From the NCBI GenBank assembly GCA_022925895.1, contig JAKSYS010000448.1:1-51801 (forward strand): a stretch of 51,801 nucleotides of DNA, written 5' to 3'. Positions within the stretch are counted from its first letter, which is position 1. Every line of letters begins with the position of its first letter. Under the pieces are notes generated by a model. It had not been told where the DNA came from, searched no databases, and saw only the letters and a program-made list of their open reading frames with translations. This DNA is from Fragilaria crotonensis. Its lineage: Eukaryota > Bacillariophyta > Fragilariophyceae > Fragilariales > Fragilariaceae. Made by a program: the position numbers and the translations under genes. Of this stretch, positions 33,487-44,200 are shown in pieces.

Positions 33487-35825
33487 ATGTACAATTTGAA
33501 TGCACGCTTTCCGAACTTCTGTTTAGTGAATCTGTGTCCTGTCAATTTCAACACCTCATTTTCACTTCACTCGTCCTCTTCAAAACCCTTTCTTCAAAAC
33601 CTTCTCTTCAAAATGTTGTCCTCGTCTGCTTCCTCAAAGGCACCCCTGCTCTTCTGTCAAAACCCCTTCTGCCTGAATTTCAACAAGAAACCCTTTTCCA
33701 ATCAAGCAGCATATACACAGCATATTGATAGAAACATCGGGTGTTATAATTTCATTGTGAAGAAATCACACCATGCAGCAACACATGGGGCTTCTGCTTC
33801 ACACCGTCGCCGTCTTCATGAGGATGGGAATATCACATGCACAAGTAACAAGAGGCCTGCCCTTTTAAGGCGACATATGGTGAATGATCCCCACATGGAT
33901 TTTGATGGCACAGACAACCTTCTGCAGTTTCCGGCTGGCAATGGTGTGGAAGTTGAAAGCACTTCTTGTGAGGACATCGAGGACTGCAACAAAAGTGATG
34001 ATTTGTCCATGTTAAGTGATGACCCAAACATTCTTACCTGTACGAATTCTGCACTTGATGAAGATGTGGAAGCCCCATCATTTCGTTCAAACTTCATGTA
34101 TACTACCGATCAGAAGTGGACTGTTTCTCTCCTCAAAATCCTGGACCATGCCAATGCACCCGACTACACTTTTGGTCAAGTCCTGGAGTGGGCACGCTCT
34201 GCATCTGCTGATAATTATTCTTACAACCCAGTGGGTGGACTCTCGCGTGCCAAAAATGTTGATGCCCTGATCAACTCAGTTCGTAATGGGAAAAGACTGC
34301 TTCCCTTTGTACGAAGAGTGGATGTACATCATGGCTCTCCATCAGATGTGATTTGTTTTGACTTCGCTTCACAGTTGCTAAGTTTGCTGCAAAATCCAAG
34401 CATTATGACTGCAGAAAACCTTGCCATCGATATCAATGATCCCCTGAAGCCCTACCACAAATTGAAAGGCAGCAATGTTTTGGGTGAGGCACTGTCCGGG
34501 AGTGTCTATCGCAAGGCGTATGATCGATTAATCACAGATCCTCAGAAGCAATTGTTTGTTCCAATCATCCAATGGATTGATCGTACCTCTGTAACAGGGA
34601 ATGATCGCTTTTCACTTAAACCCTACATGTTCACTCCAGCCATTTTTACAGAAAAATTCAGAAGGAGTATCAAGGCATGGGGCTATCATGGCTTTCTCCC
34701 AAAGAGGAAGTCCTCATCAGCTCAGAAGCAGACACTTCGTATGGGCGATGCCATTCGTATCTATCATAAGGAGCTGGATGCTGTATTGAGACCTTTCGAA
34801 ATGTTCACCACAACTGTGTGGTGTTCATTTGCCAATTGGTCCAAAGGGTAGAATCTGTGTCGACATTGTCACATGTGTGTTGTTCATCATTCAAGATATG
34901 CAAGAAGGAGATATGCTGTGTGGTCGGTATGGTGTTCACACCAGTGGAATCCAACGCCCTCATCGGTGCTGTGATGTCAATTATGATGATCTGAAGAACT
35001 GTGATGTCCATTGCAAATACCTGGTAGCCTCGGATATGGGTTTCATTGCCAGGAGTAATGATGATGATCTCAGGAAACGATGGTCTCAACATAAACTTGA
35101 AAATGCATTTGAACACATTGCCTTTGCTGACCCTGAGCGTGGAATCTTGGGGCCACTCCTGTGGAGACAATGCATGCATTTCGAAAGGTGTCATCGAGAA
35201 AGTAACAAAACTTATATTGGACAGTCTTCCAGCATCCAAGAAGGCTGCCTTTGATGACCTTGCAATAGCATTTCACAAGTCTCATCGCCAAACCTACCGA
35301 AAGGAGTATCCATCAACAGATTTCAGCAATGGGGTAACAAATTTGACAAAGATAACTGCATCAGAACGCGTTGGCCTCGTTTTTTTGTTTGTCATCCTCT
35401 TCCAATATGAAGCAGGATGGCAAATGATCCAAACATGTCTTGAGAAAAGAACAACTAAGAAGGTTCCTGAGGTCCTTGAAGTACTTGAATCTCTCCTTTG
35501 TTTCGATGCTTGGCTAAACCAGAGTCATTACTGGAGACTACAAATCCAGCACATGTTGCAAATGAAATGAAGAAACATCAGGATTCCATTCGCAATTTCA
35601 TGGATATGTGCAAACAGTCCATTCCCTTGAAAGTTGAGGGAAAGGAGGATGACAAGAAAAAGGGTAAGAAAAAGGGAACCATCATAAGGAAGGAAGGACA
35701 GAAAAGCAATGCCGAGGATGCATGGAAGTTTCCGAAATTCCATGAGTTGTTACACATTGTGGATGATATGTCTCGGTTTGGCTCTCCAGTGAACTTTTGT
35801 GCACAGCGTCCAGAATCACTTCTCT
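33487..35825 (+). pseudogene. Transposase-like protein, frameshifted and 3' truncated
   Basis: Two in-frame ATGs are possible, 33487 and 33613; the second begins MLSSSASSKAPLLFCQNPFC and puts a zinc-finger-like motif (FCQNPFC...FSNQAAYTQHIDRNIGC) at the N-terminus. An uninterrupted part to 34849 follows, with blocks such as DYTFGQVLEWARSA, LFVPIIQWIDRTSVTGNDRF and SLKPYMFTPAIFTEKFRRS. The gene continues after shifts near 34812, 35150, 35185 and 35530: VDIVTCVLFIIQDMQEGD, GRYGVHTSGIQRPHRCCDV, ATPVETMHAFRK, VTNLTKITASERVGLVFLF, and finally AWKFPKFHELLHIVDDMSRF up to CAQRPESLL at about 35823. The HELLH-FGSPVNFCAQRPESLL end resembles the late part of KDZ/Plavaka-type transposases, after which such proteins normally continue for 100 or more residues. 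Here the plus-strand similarity stops at a junction with the GNAT gene. No stop codon falls within the pieces. Confidence 0.65.
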
Positions 35826-36984
35826 GCACAATCTCCAAAACATCACTGCTCACGAGGGAAGGGGAACCACCACTCGATTTTGCGACTATATTGATCTTGC
35901 TTTCTTCCTCTGACTCAACAACAGCACGCGGGGAACCATCATTTCTTGTTGCACTGATCACATCACTGTTGCTTTCAACAACCTCGACAGCAGCACTGTT
36001 AGCAGCACTGTTCAAAAGGGAACCGGAAGAAAGTTTCATCAGAGGGATAATGCAGTGCTCCTCAGACTCTGGTACAATCCATGCAAATCCACCTGTGGTC
36101 TCGTCCATTAAGGTGTCGGCAATTGTCTTGGGAAGAAACTCAATGCCAGTTGTGTCTTGGAGATTGATTTGACGGAACCCACAGGCTTGGTAGAATTCCT
36201 TTGGCTCGTCATGGGGACACTGCAAGTAGATGTCCACACCATGTAGGCTCTCCTGACATTGTGACAGCTCACGGTGAGACAATAATAAAAAAGTTGAATG
36301 CTTGATGAGCATTACTAACATCAGACGTCCAAACCCTTGCCGTCTCCAGGATGTAAGACCGGATGGCTTCCGTGATTCAGATTCTGCAATCAACAGCCAA
36401 AGCACCAACGACGCACCAACTTCATCTCCAATTCCACTTCGAAATGTAATGCATGCAATAACAACAGAGTCTTGGCACCCTATGACAGATTTCTTGAAGG
36501 GGTCATCTTCTTTTCCAAGAGGACGTCCCACAATCATTATTGATGGATCAGAATTCACAGCACGATCGATAGAGCTCAAATCAGCTTCTGTAGAATTGAA
36601 TGATGTGCTGTAGAATTGCCTTGCAGCTTCTGTCGCCCACTTAAACCTTGTCGCCTCAGCTTTGTTTGTTTGGACACGTGTGGGGTACAACGTAACTACC
36701 TTGAATTGCCAAATTTCATTGGAGTCCTCTCTTTCGTTCTGAGTCATAATCTTGGACAACGGGAGGTCTTGAAACCAAGAGCTGAACATGTGTAGTGGAA
36801 ACTCTGAAACAGCACGAGCGGGTGATGATAAAAAGACTCGAACTTGCGATCTGAATTGTTTATTGACCTTTGTTCCTGGAGGTGGTGTGAATTCATCCAT
36901 ACCATCACGGAACAGGTACGCCTTATCCATAGGGACTCCTCCTTGCTGACGAGAGACAGGGGACAGTGATGGAACCTCTGCCAT
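35578..36984 (-). CDS. GNAT-like acetyltransferase gene, fused at its 3' end to antisense transposase
   Basis: Open from the ATG at 36984 (MAEVPSLSPVSRQ) to the stop at 35578; the frame is open further upstream to 37104. The central part looks like a GNAT fold: SVVIACITFRSG, then ASLVLWLLIAES (strands), the acetyl-CoA pyrophosphate loop RRQGFG followed by a helix, LHGVDIYLQCPHDEPKEF and FYQACGFRQINL. The substrate is unknown. The C-terminal region from about residue 385 on is Ser/Glu-rich, and everything after position 35825 is simply the antisense of the transposase (MCNNSWNFGNFHASS onwards), so the natural C-terminus has been lost or replaced. A GNAT gene is not a known part of common transposons that I can name; it may be captured cargo. 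Confidence 0.55.
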   Translation of the reverse strand: MAEVPSLSPVSRQQGGVPMDKAYLFRDGMDEFTPPPGTKVNKQFRSQVRVFLSSPARAVSEFPLHMFSSWFQDLPLSKIMTQNEREDSNEIWQFKVVTLYPTRVQTNKAEATRFKWATEAARQFYSTSFNSTEADLSSIDRAVNSDPSIMIVGRPLGKEDDPFKKSVIGCQDSVVIACITFRSGIGDEVGASLVLWLLIAESESRKPSGLTSWRRQGFGRLMLVMLIKHSTFLLLSHRELSQCQESLHGVDIYLQCPHDEPKEFYQACGFRQINLQDTTGIEFLPKTIADTLMDETTGGFAWIVPESEEHCIIPLMKLSSGSLLNSAANSAAVEVVESNSDVISATRNDGSPRAVVESEEESKINIVAKSSGGSPSLVSSDVLEIVQRSDSGRCAQKFTGEPNRDISSTMCNNSWNFGNFHASSALLFCPSFLMMVPFFLPFFLSSSFPSTFKGMDCLHISMKLRMES

Positions 36985-37363
36985 TTTGTTGGTTGAAATA
37001 TGAATAATCCTCCAACTGGTGTGCGTGTATACAACTCTTGAGCATGCGAACAGACAACTGACAAAAAAGAACCAATACCGGTAGATCAATCTGGTTTGAT
37101 TCACTCAAATCAATGAGAATCTCTCGCAGATGACCGAATATTGGATTCTAGATGACAGATTGCCTTACAAACTCAATCGAAGCACGCACACAAGACGAAG
37201 TACTTATTCCCTCAATTAACAACAAAATGAGAAGCACAACACTTGTCGACAAGGATCCTAATTATGAAAGGAGAAGAAGAGGAGGATGTGAGATTGAAAG
37301 CTGGAAAATACAATCATGTGCAATGACACAACGTCAACAAGAAAGACTGGAGTACAGTACCAG
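36985..37363. promoter_or_regulatory. Spacer upstream of the GNAT-like gene
   Basis: Should contain the GNAT-like gene promoter (minus strand). A short purine-rich stretch occurs at 37265-37290. No specific site recognised. Confidence 0.3.
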
Positions 37364-38095
37364 CACAATGTTGTACGGAAGCCTCCAAGGTACTGTCGTG
37401 GTGCGAACTCGTCCCAGTACTTGACAGTACCATGAGTACAGTACGTAGACAATGGTACAGGCACAACAGGAGTACCTCAACAAATCAATCAGTTGCTCAC
37501 AATGATGGAAACGACGATTCAACACAACATTCTTGTGTTGATAGGACAAAACAATCAAAAACTCACGAACAAGAACGACAGTTAAGTGCCCTTGTTAGTG
37601 GAAAGGAAGAAGAAGCAAAGGGCAAAGGGGACAAGCACAGAATGAAACATTCAATGCGGTGTTGGGCATGACACCAAGTTGTGACATCGACAACCGTACA
37701 GCAGGCACAAGGTAGTATTGTAATAAACCGTGGCCCACCAAGGTACTGTCATACTCCCAGTACTTGATAGCAACATGAGTACAGTACGTAGACAACAGTA
37801 CATGCACAAGGTAGTGTTGTACCGTAGCCTCCAAGGTACTGTCGTATTCCCAGTACTTGGCAGTACCATAAGTACGGTACGTAGACCACGGTACAGGCGC
37901 GACGTAGTGTATTACCGTAGCCTCCAAGGTACTGTCGTACTCCCAGTACTTGGCAGCACCCTAAGTACGGTAGGTAGACGACTGTACAGGCGCGACGTAG
38001 TGTATCACCGTAACCTCAAGGTACTGTCGTGCGAACTCGTCCCAGTACTTGACTGCACCCTGAGCACCGTACGTAGACAACGGTACTGGCACAAC
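37364..38095. repeat. About 94-bp minisatellite, part of a larger duplication
   Basis: Four tandem units at about 37711-37809, 37810-37904, 37905-37997 and 37998-38095, and one separate unit at 37364-37466. Each reads GTAGTGTTGTACCGTAGCCT, CCAAGGTACTGTCGTA, CCCAGTACTTGGCAGTACC, AAGTACGGTACGTAGAC, ACGGTACAGGC with small changes. The sequences after the first unit (37467-37700) and after the last (38096-38300) are also related (AGTACCTCA, CACAATGATGGAAAC, GGGCATGACACCAAGT), so a block of unit plus flank was duplicated before the tandem expansion. Confidence 0.75.
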
Positions 38096-38177
38096 GGGAG
38101 TACCTCAAAACTCATTCGACCATCACCATGATGGAAACATTCAATCAACACAACAATCAACACGAAAAAAAGCACAT

Positions 38178-38204
38178 TTGCAGTCTTACCACTTAAGACT
38201 GCAA
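38178..38204. repeat. 11-bp stem hairpin
   Basis: TTGCAGTCTTA, loop CCACT, then TAAGACTGCAA. Perfect stem. It sits in the flank copy of the minisatellite and is absent from the equivalent place after the first unit. Confidence 0.6.
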
Positions 38205-38955
38205 TGTCTTGTGGGTGGGAAAGGACGAAGAAGGAGCGAAGATGCCAAATAATGGAGCATCAATGTGGTGTCGGGCATGACACCAAGTGGTGGAGTGCTC
38301 AACGAACGAAGTGTGAGATGTGACACTTCCCGCAAAAAAAATCACGTACGATTCTACTAAAGACAATACTGTGGCTGAAAAAGAATTAATTCCTTGTAGA
38401 AATATACAGCATGCACTGGTATTGGTGCCAAAGAATTAATCAGTACATACTATCGCCTACAATTCTACGGTTTGTTGTTGAAAACACAAGATCACGTAGT
38501 ACGTAGCATAGTGTCATAGGAGTACTCGCATGATACAATACTGTACTAAAAATTATACGCTACCACCATACCGTAGTACACAAAACACAGCGCTATAGTA
38601 ATGAAAGTACCGTACACAGTACCACACTACCATACACACAGACCACGCCGTAGCTACCATACTGTACACCACCGCACCATACTAAACGTACTGTAGCAGG
38701 CACCGAACACCATGCACCATGCACCAGACACGCCCATAGCTACTTGTACAACGTACAATGTACAGCGTATAACCAACAACGAACCATTGCGCTAGTACGA
38801 CGGTAGTATCCCAGCTGACAGCACTGTAAAAACCGCTGTATACTGTACACTGTACGGCACAACCAATAGTCCACCCACGATACACCATGCTACTCCAGTA
38901 TTTCGTACAAAACACGTACAGTACTCGGTGTTTTATGTGCATCGAAATAATGAAG
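38205..38955. other. Element interior without genes
   Basis: GTAC/ACCATAC-rich sequence, especially 38490-38940. Reading frames here are short and compositional. Confidence 0.4.
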
Positions 38956-38959
38956 AAAA

Positions 38960-39105
38960 AAAGCTCAGGAATAATACTGCAGTAGTTCAGGAGCAAAAAA
39001 AATTCTTCATAAAAATGAGGAAACAGCAAATGTCGGAATCCTGAACTAAATAAATAAACCAGAAAAAAACTTCAGGAATCCTGAACTAAATATGGGAATC
39101 CTGAA
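38960..39105. repeat. Right subterminal repeat cluster
   Basis: Copies of the CCTGAA motif in both orientations: GCTCAGGAATAAT near 38964, GTTCAGGAGC near 38985, GGAATCCTGAACT near 39030, TTCAGGAATCCTGAA near 39071 and GGAATCCTGAAA near 39097. TTCAGGAATCCTGAA is nearly a perfect palindrome, so each such site carries two motif copies. Confidence 0.65.
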
Positions 39106-39150
39106 ATTTTTCCAATAAATATGATAAAAAATTCTTGTATCAACTATGGT

Positions 39151-39174
39151 ACTTAGTTTTGGCACCCTTAGATG
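39151..39174 (-). repeat. Right terminal inverted repeat of the 8-kb element
   Basis: Inverted copy of 31187-31210 with one mismatch; on the plus strand it ends GGCACCCTTAGATG. Confidence 0.7.
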
Positions 39175-39902
39175 TGGTTTGTCATTCATTGCAAAAAGGG
39201 TGCTCAAAGCCTACCATTTTTGTTGTGATGTTGGTTTGAGGTTGATGCTGTGATGGCGACGAAAATATTTTTTCTTCTACGAACGTTTGTACTGCTAAAT
39301 TTTTCTCTCCAAACATTTTGTTCTGCTAAATTTTTCGCCGTCAGACGACAAACTCCATCGTGATGGCTCTCACCAATGAATGAGCTCAAACGATGATGAA
39401 CTCCATCTCCCACACCCATTTGAATGTTCAGGCCTATTAAAATTATAGTTCTTATCATGTTTCAAGTGTTTGGACTCAAAAATACGACCTTGCTGTATCA
39501 ATTTGCAACAAAGTACGATAGCTTGCTTTGTTGTCAAGTTTTCTCCACTCTCAAGTCGTGTAGAATGTACTGTAAATTATACGAGTGTCTCGTTATCTAG
39601 TTTACTTCCTCCGGGTTCCGAAAAAGTCGATTAAACATAACTTCATCAATAACACTCCTTTTCCAAATGTTTTTGATTGAGCATGTGGACGGGAGGATTC
39701 TGCATCGTTTGGTACATTTTGAAGCCAAAAGGACGATTTTTCGGTGGTGTTTATTTTTTGTCGTCTCACTATCTAGTTTATGCTTGTACCACCGACAGAG
39801 TGTCCTTTGAGTAACGTTCTACTTACGGAAAGAGTAACATTTTGGTACCACTTTTGAGTACCCACAGTGTTACCGAATCATCTAAAAATACCATTCAATT
39901 CA
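39175..39902. other. Intergenic between two elements
   Basis: No gene. There are two short internal repeats: GTACTGCTAAATTTTTC / GTTCTGCTAAATTTTTC at about 39290 and 39325, and TCTCGTTATCTAGTTTA / TCTCACTATCTAGTTTA at about 39588 and 39764. Confidence 0.4.
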
Positions 39903-40545
39903 GTAGGAATTACGCGTGAGGATACTCCTGGAAGGTCCGGCAGGACGGGCGAAGTCCTGAATAAAGGAAGTATGCGCGCCCGCCGGGAGTGAAACAAGTT
40001 CCGATCGATGTCTGGCTGGCGCAAAATTGGATGTGCCGGCGTGGTGGTGACACGGCTGACGTCTGTAGGAAAATTTGCTTACAGCGAGAAAAAAAAATTG
40101 CTTACGGAATTTGCTTACCATAAGCAAATCTATTGTAAGCAGAAATTTGCTTACAAAATTTGCTTACTGGGAGATTAAATTTGCTTACGGGGACTGTCTT
40201 TTCTACGTAAAAACATACCAATTTTCAAACTCCTAAATAAAATTTACTTACAGCAAAGAAGAATTTGCTTACGAAAATCAAATTTGCTTACAGAAAAAAA
40301 TTTGCTTACAAAATTTGCTTACCGGGATAATTTGCTTACTGATTTTGCTTACTGTCAAGAAAAATTTGCTTACGATGCAGCAACCTTGCCGGCTCGGATG
40401 TATCATTACGATTGCTAAAATTCTCGCATCATGCAAATCGGAGCAAGGCTGGCGCGCAAACTCAACTGCCCCTAACGGTACGGCTGGAACGTGCATGGGC
40501 CGGACCTTCCTGGCCTCAGAGGCATATTTTAGATTTACGTAGAGT
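39903..40545. mobile_element. Small TIR element packed with AATTTGCTTAC motifs
   Basis: The arms CCTGGAAGGTCCGGC (39927-39941) and GCCGGACCTTCCTGG (40499-40513) are inverted copies with one mismatch in 15. Weaker inverted similarity continues inwards (GCGCGCCCGCC near 39975 against GGCTGGCGCGC near 40448). Between them, 40068-40375 holds about 14 direct copies of AATTTGCTTAC and one or two inverted ones. No protein is encoded. It looks like a non-autonomous DNA transposon (MITE or foldback type); exact ends and target duplication are not resolved. Confidence 0.55.
40068..40375. repeat. AATTTGCTTAC array
   Basis: Irregularly spaced 11-mers (spacing 11-45 bases), mostly on the plus strand, separated by unrelated short AT-rich sequence. 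This is not a simple tandem repeat: the motif is conserved while the spacers are not, which points to selection or expansion of a binding site. Confidence 0.75.
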
Positions 40546-41093
40546 GTCTCGTAGCACATGGTATCGATCACGGAAAATCTACTAGCGTAACGTTACTTTA
40601 GTAACGTTTATGATCTAATACTGTAGTAGAAAGTAGATCGGATGTGTCAAACTCACAACTGACAATAGCAACGACAGGTATATGTTCTGCGGAAGTAATA
40701 CTTGCCGGATTTAATTGAATGGCATTCATTGTCGCTCAATGGTTTGATGATCACATTTCGCTGAAACATTTCATGAAATTTCTACGATGTATTACCTGCT
40801 GGTGTTCGAGGACAAGAACCAATCTAGAACAAAGAAGCAACACAGAAGCGCCAAGAGGTACCATCTAAAGCGATGACCTATGGCTATTGCCAAAACCTTT
40901 ACGTATCCATGTTGTTTCATGGTCTTCACGTCCTGATTAAACCATTTGAACTCGAAACCATGCAAAGATACTCTCACCCGTAGCTAAAAACTCGGCTGCG
41001 ATCCATTCTCAAAACCGTGCATTCACATTCTAGTGTTGTCTCTTACTTTACGCACAGCATGCATCGCAAAAACGCGCTTCGCATTCACATGAT
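40546..41093. other. Intergenic, no gene seen
   Basis: Contains an 8-bp perfect hairpin AACGTTAC-TTTA-GTAACGTT at 40589-40608. No gene recognised. Confidence 0.4.
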
Positions 41094-41298
41094 TTACTGT
41101 TGGTCATGTAGAGACAGCCATGCCAACGTCTTCTCATCGTAGACATCCGCCTTTGTTGATTCGTTGACAGACTCCTTACACACTCCGCGCCCACCACCAA
41201 CACTCTCAATGTTTAGATCGGGCCTACAACCTACCTTCTCGACATGCAGATCCACATCATCGCTTCCCAAGAGCTCCCAACGCACACTTTCCACATCA

Positions 41299-44200
41299 CT
41301 ACTGTCCAGCAAAACTGGAAATGCCCTCACCTTCCTCATCGTCGACTTGCGATTCCGCTGTCGGGTCATTCGGAAACTCACTCGAAATGCACTCATGGTC
41401 ACTGTTGCTAGAGCAACTTGGGGATGTGCCACCTTTCCGGTTTGCATCATTCTCATTCGTCGGCTTTTGATTCGACAATGCATCACTAACCGCCGGTGAA
41501 TGGTCGCTGTTTGAAGCTTCTTTGCCAGTTGAATTCACATCTGCTTGAATGTCTTCTACCGAAGGGATCCCACCATCTGCATGTCCACCATCATCGTCGG
41601 GCACATCAAGATTTGACCTACCGCATTCCACCTCGCTATTCACATCCAGCTCATCGATACTGCCGAATGTGCCGCCTTTCTCAGAATTGACATTCACATG
41701 CTCAGGAATCCCAAATGCGTCGACTTCAACGGAACTGACATTCCAGTCTTCAGCACTACCGATTGTGTCGCGTTGATCAGCATTGACATTGACGTCTTCA
41801 GTACTGGCGATTGTATCGCGATCATCAGCATTGACATTCACGTCTTCAATACTGGCAAATGTATCGCATTCATCAAGAATAACATTGACTTTCAATTGGG
41901 CTTCATGTGATACCTCGACGTGGGCTTTCAATGGACTACTAACAGTTTGGCCCTCACCACACTCTTCAGAAAGGCCTGCCGCGCCGTTGTTATTCTTGAC
42001 ATTCACAGGCCCTCGTAGAGACTTCAACAACTCACCAACAACTTCCAGATGGCCCTCGTAACCAGCCAAAGAGAGGGCCGTGTGCCCCTCGTCAGTTTTG
42101 ATATTGACTTCCAGCCTCTTGTCTTTCAACAATTCGCAAACAACCTCCAAATTACCATTTTTACTCGCAAGGGTAAGCGATGTGTTGCCATCGGCGGTTT
42201 TGGCATTGACATCCAAGTTTCCATGATTCAGTAGCTCCCGAACAACCTCAATATGGCCCTTTTCACTCGCGACCATGAGAGAATTACGTCCGTCGCGACA
42301 TTTGGCATCGACGTCCACCATTTGGTGCCTTAACAACTCACGAACGACCTCCACACGGCCCTCATCACTAGCCAACATGAGCGATGTGCGACCTTCTTTA
42401 TTTTCCCCATTCACTTGCACCGTGGGGTGTTTCAACAAACATCGGACAACCTCAACATGGCCATAAATGCTGGCCATCATGAGGGCCGAGGAACCGCCGA
42501 CCGTTTTGGCATTCACATCCACATTCTTCTTCTTCAATAACTCGGAAACAATGTTCAAATGGCCCTTTCCGCTTGCATAGACAAGGGCGGCAACCGCCAG
42601 GAAACGATTGGTATGCACATTCAGATTCTCGTGCTTCAATAACTCGCGCACGACTTCAAAATGTCCATGGAAGATCGCCAAGGTGAGTGGGGTGCCAAAC
42701 AGATTTCCGGCATTCACATCAATCCTCGCATGTTGCAACAACATGCAAACAATCTCCAAATGACCCTTTTCACTCGCCCTCATGAGGGCAGTACGACCGG
42801 TGCGACACTTGGCGGTGACGTTCACACACCTGTGCCCCAATAACTCCCGCACCACCTCCACGCATCCCTTTTCACTCGCCAAGATTAGGGCCGTGCAACC
42901 ACCTCCATCTCGAGCATTCACATCCACCGCAAGGTGTTTCAACAACTCCCTAACAACTTCAAAATGACCGTTGCAACTAGCCAACATGAGGACCGTGGAG
43001 CCACCGATTGTTTTGCCATTCACATCCACCTTCTCATGCTTCAATAGTTCGCAAACAGCATCCGAATAGCCATTTTCACTGGCCAACATGAGTGATGTGC
43101 GACCCATTCGATCCTTGGCATTCACAGCCACCTTTTCCAGCTTCAAAAGCTCGCGAACGACTTCAAAATGTCCATTTGAGCTCGCCAAGATCAGTGGTGA
43201 GTCGCCATATGAATCCCCGATATTTACATCGACTTTCTCATGTTTCAAAATCTCGCAAACAATGTCCAAATGACCCTTCTCACAGGCCGTCATGAGGGAA
43301 TTGCGACCAGCGCTGCAATTAGCGTTGACGTCCACGCTCTTGTTTCGCAACAACTGACGAACGACCTCCACATGGCCCTTGCAACTTGCCAAGATTAGAG
43401 CCGTAGACCCACAGTTACTTTTGTCATCCACATCCACCGTGTGATGCTTGACAACCTCCCCAAATACTTCGAAATGACCCTTTTCACTCCCAAAGCCTTC
43501 GGACGCATGGCCGGGATCGAATTTGGCAGACCCTTCCACCTCATCATGCTCCATCAACAAACTGCGAACAACTTCTAAATGAACCTCACCACCCGCACAA
43601 ATGAGTGTGGAGCGACCATCACTACGTTTGATGTATACCCTCACATTTTCGAGCAATTCGCGAACAACTTCCCAATGACCCTTCTGGCTGGCCCACATGA
43701 GCGATGTACGACCAGTGCGACTTTTGGCATTCATGTCCACCTTCGTTTGCTTGACCAGCTCCCGAACAACATTTAAATGGCCTCCTTGGCAAGCCCTGAT
43801 GAGGGCTGTGCAACCTGAACTATTTGCAGCATTCACATCCAACTTGCAATGCTTCAATAACTCCCGAACAATTTCAAAATGACCACGGGAGCTCGCCAAG
43901 GTCAGTGATGTGTGACCACGTGCATTCGTGGCATTCACATCAACTTTTCCATTCTTCAACAATTCGCAAACACATTCCAAGTGTCCTCCATCGCTGGCCA
44001 ATAGAAGAGCCGTAGAACCAGCGTTGTTCTTGACATTTACATGCACCGTCTCGTCGAGTTTCCATAACTCGCAAATCACGTCAGAATGGCCCGCTTCACT
44101 GGCCAACATGAGAGCCGTACTGCCAAAATCATTTCGGCTGTTGACATTGGCCCCCCGTCGCAACAGGTTGCGAATCTGCTCGATCTTGCCATCACCCGCT

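Larger units (their letters stand above)
31187..39174. mobile_element. Large DNA transposon candidate (about 8.0 kb) with TIRs and three genes
   Basis: The ends are 24-base inverted repeats, 31187-31210 and 39151-39174, matching at 23 of 24 positions (core TAAGGGTGCCAAAAC). Just inside both ends are clusters of CCTGAAC/CCTGAATT-type motifs. Between them lie an intron-containing acidic-protein gene (-), a large transposase-like gene (+), a GNAT-like gene (-) and a 94-bp minisatellite. Gene content and end structure suggest a stramenopile DNA transposon; the transposase resembles a large multi-domain family common in diatom genomes, perhaps of the KDZ/Plavaka type, but the superfamily is not proven. 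No clear target duplication was found: only TG flanks both ends. The transposase is frameshifted and truncated, so this copy is probably not autonomous. Confidence 0.6.

Noticed and set aside
40068-40375. AATTTGCTTAC array considered as a CRISPR array
   Set aside because: An 11-base motif with spacings of 11-45 bases, both orientations, inside an inverted-repeat element.
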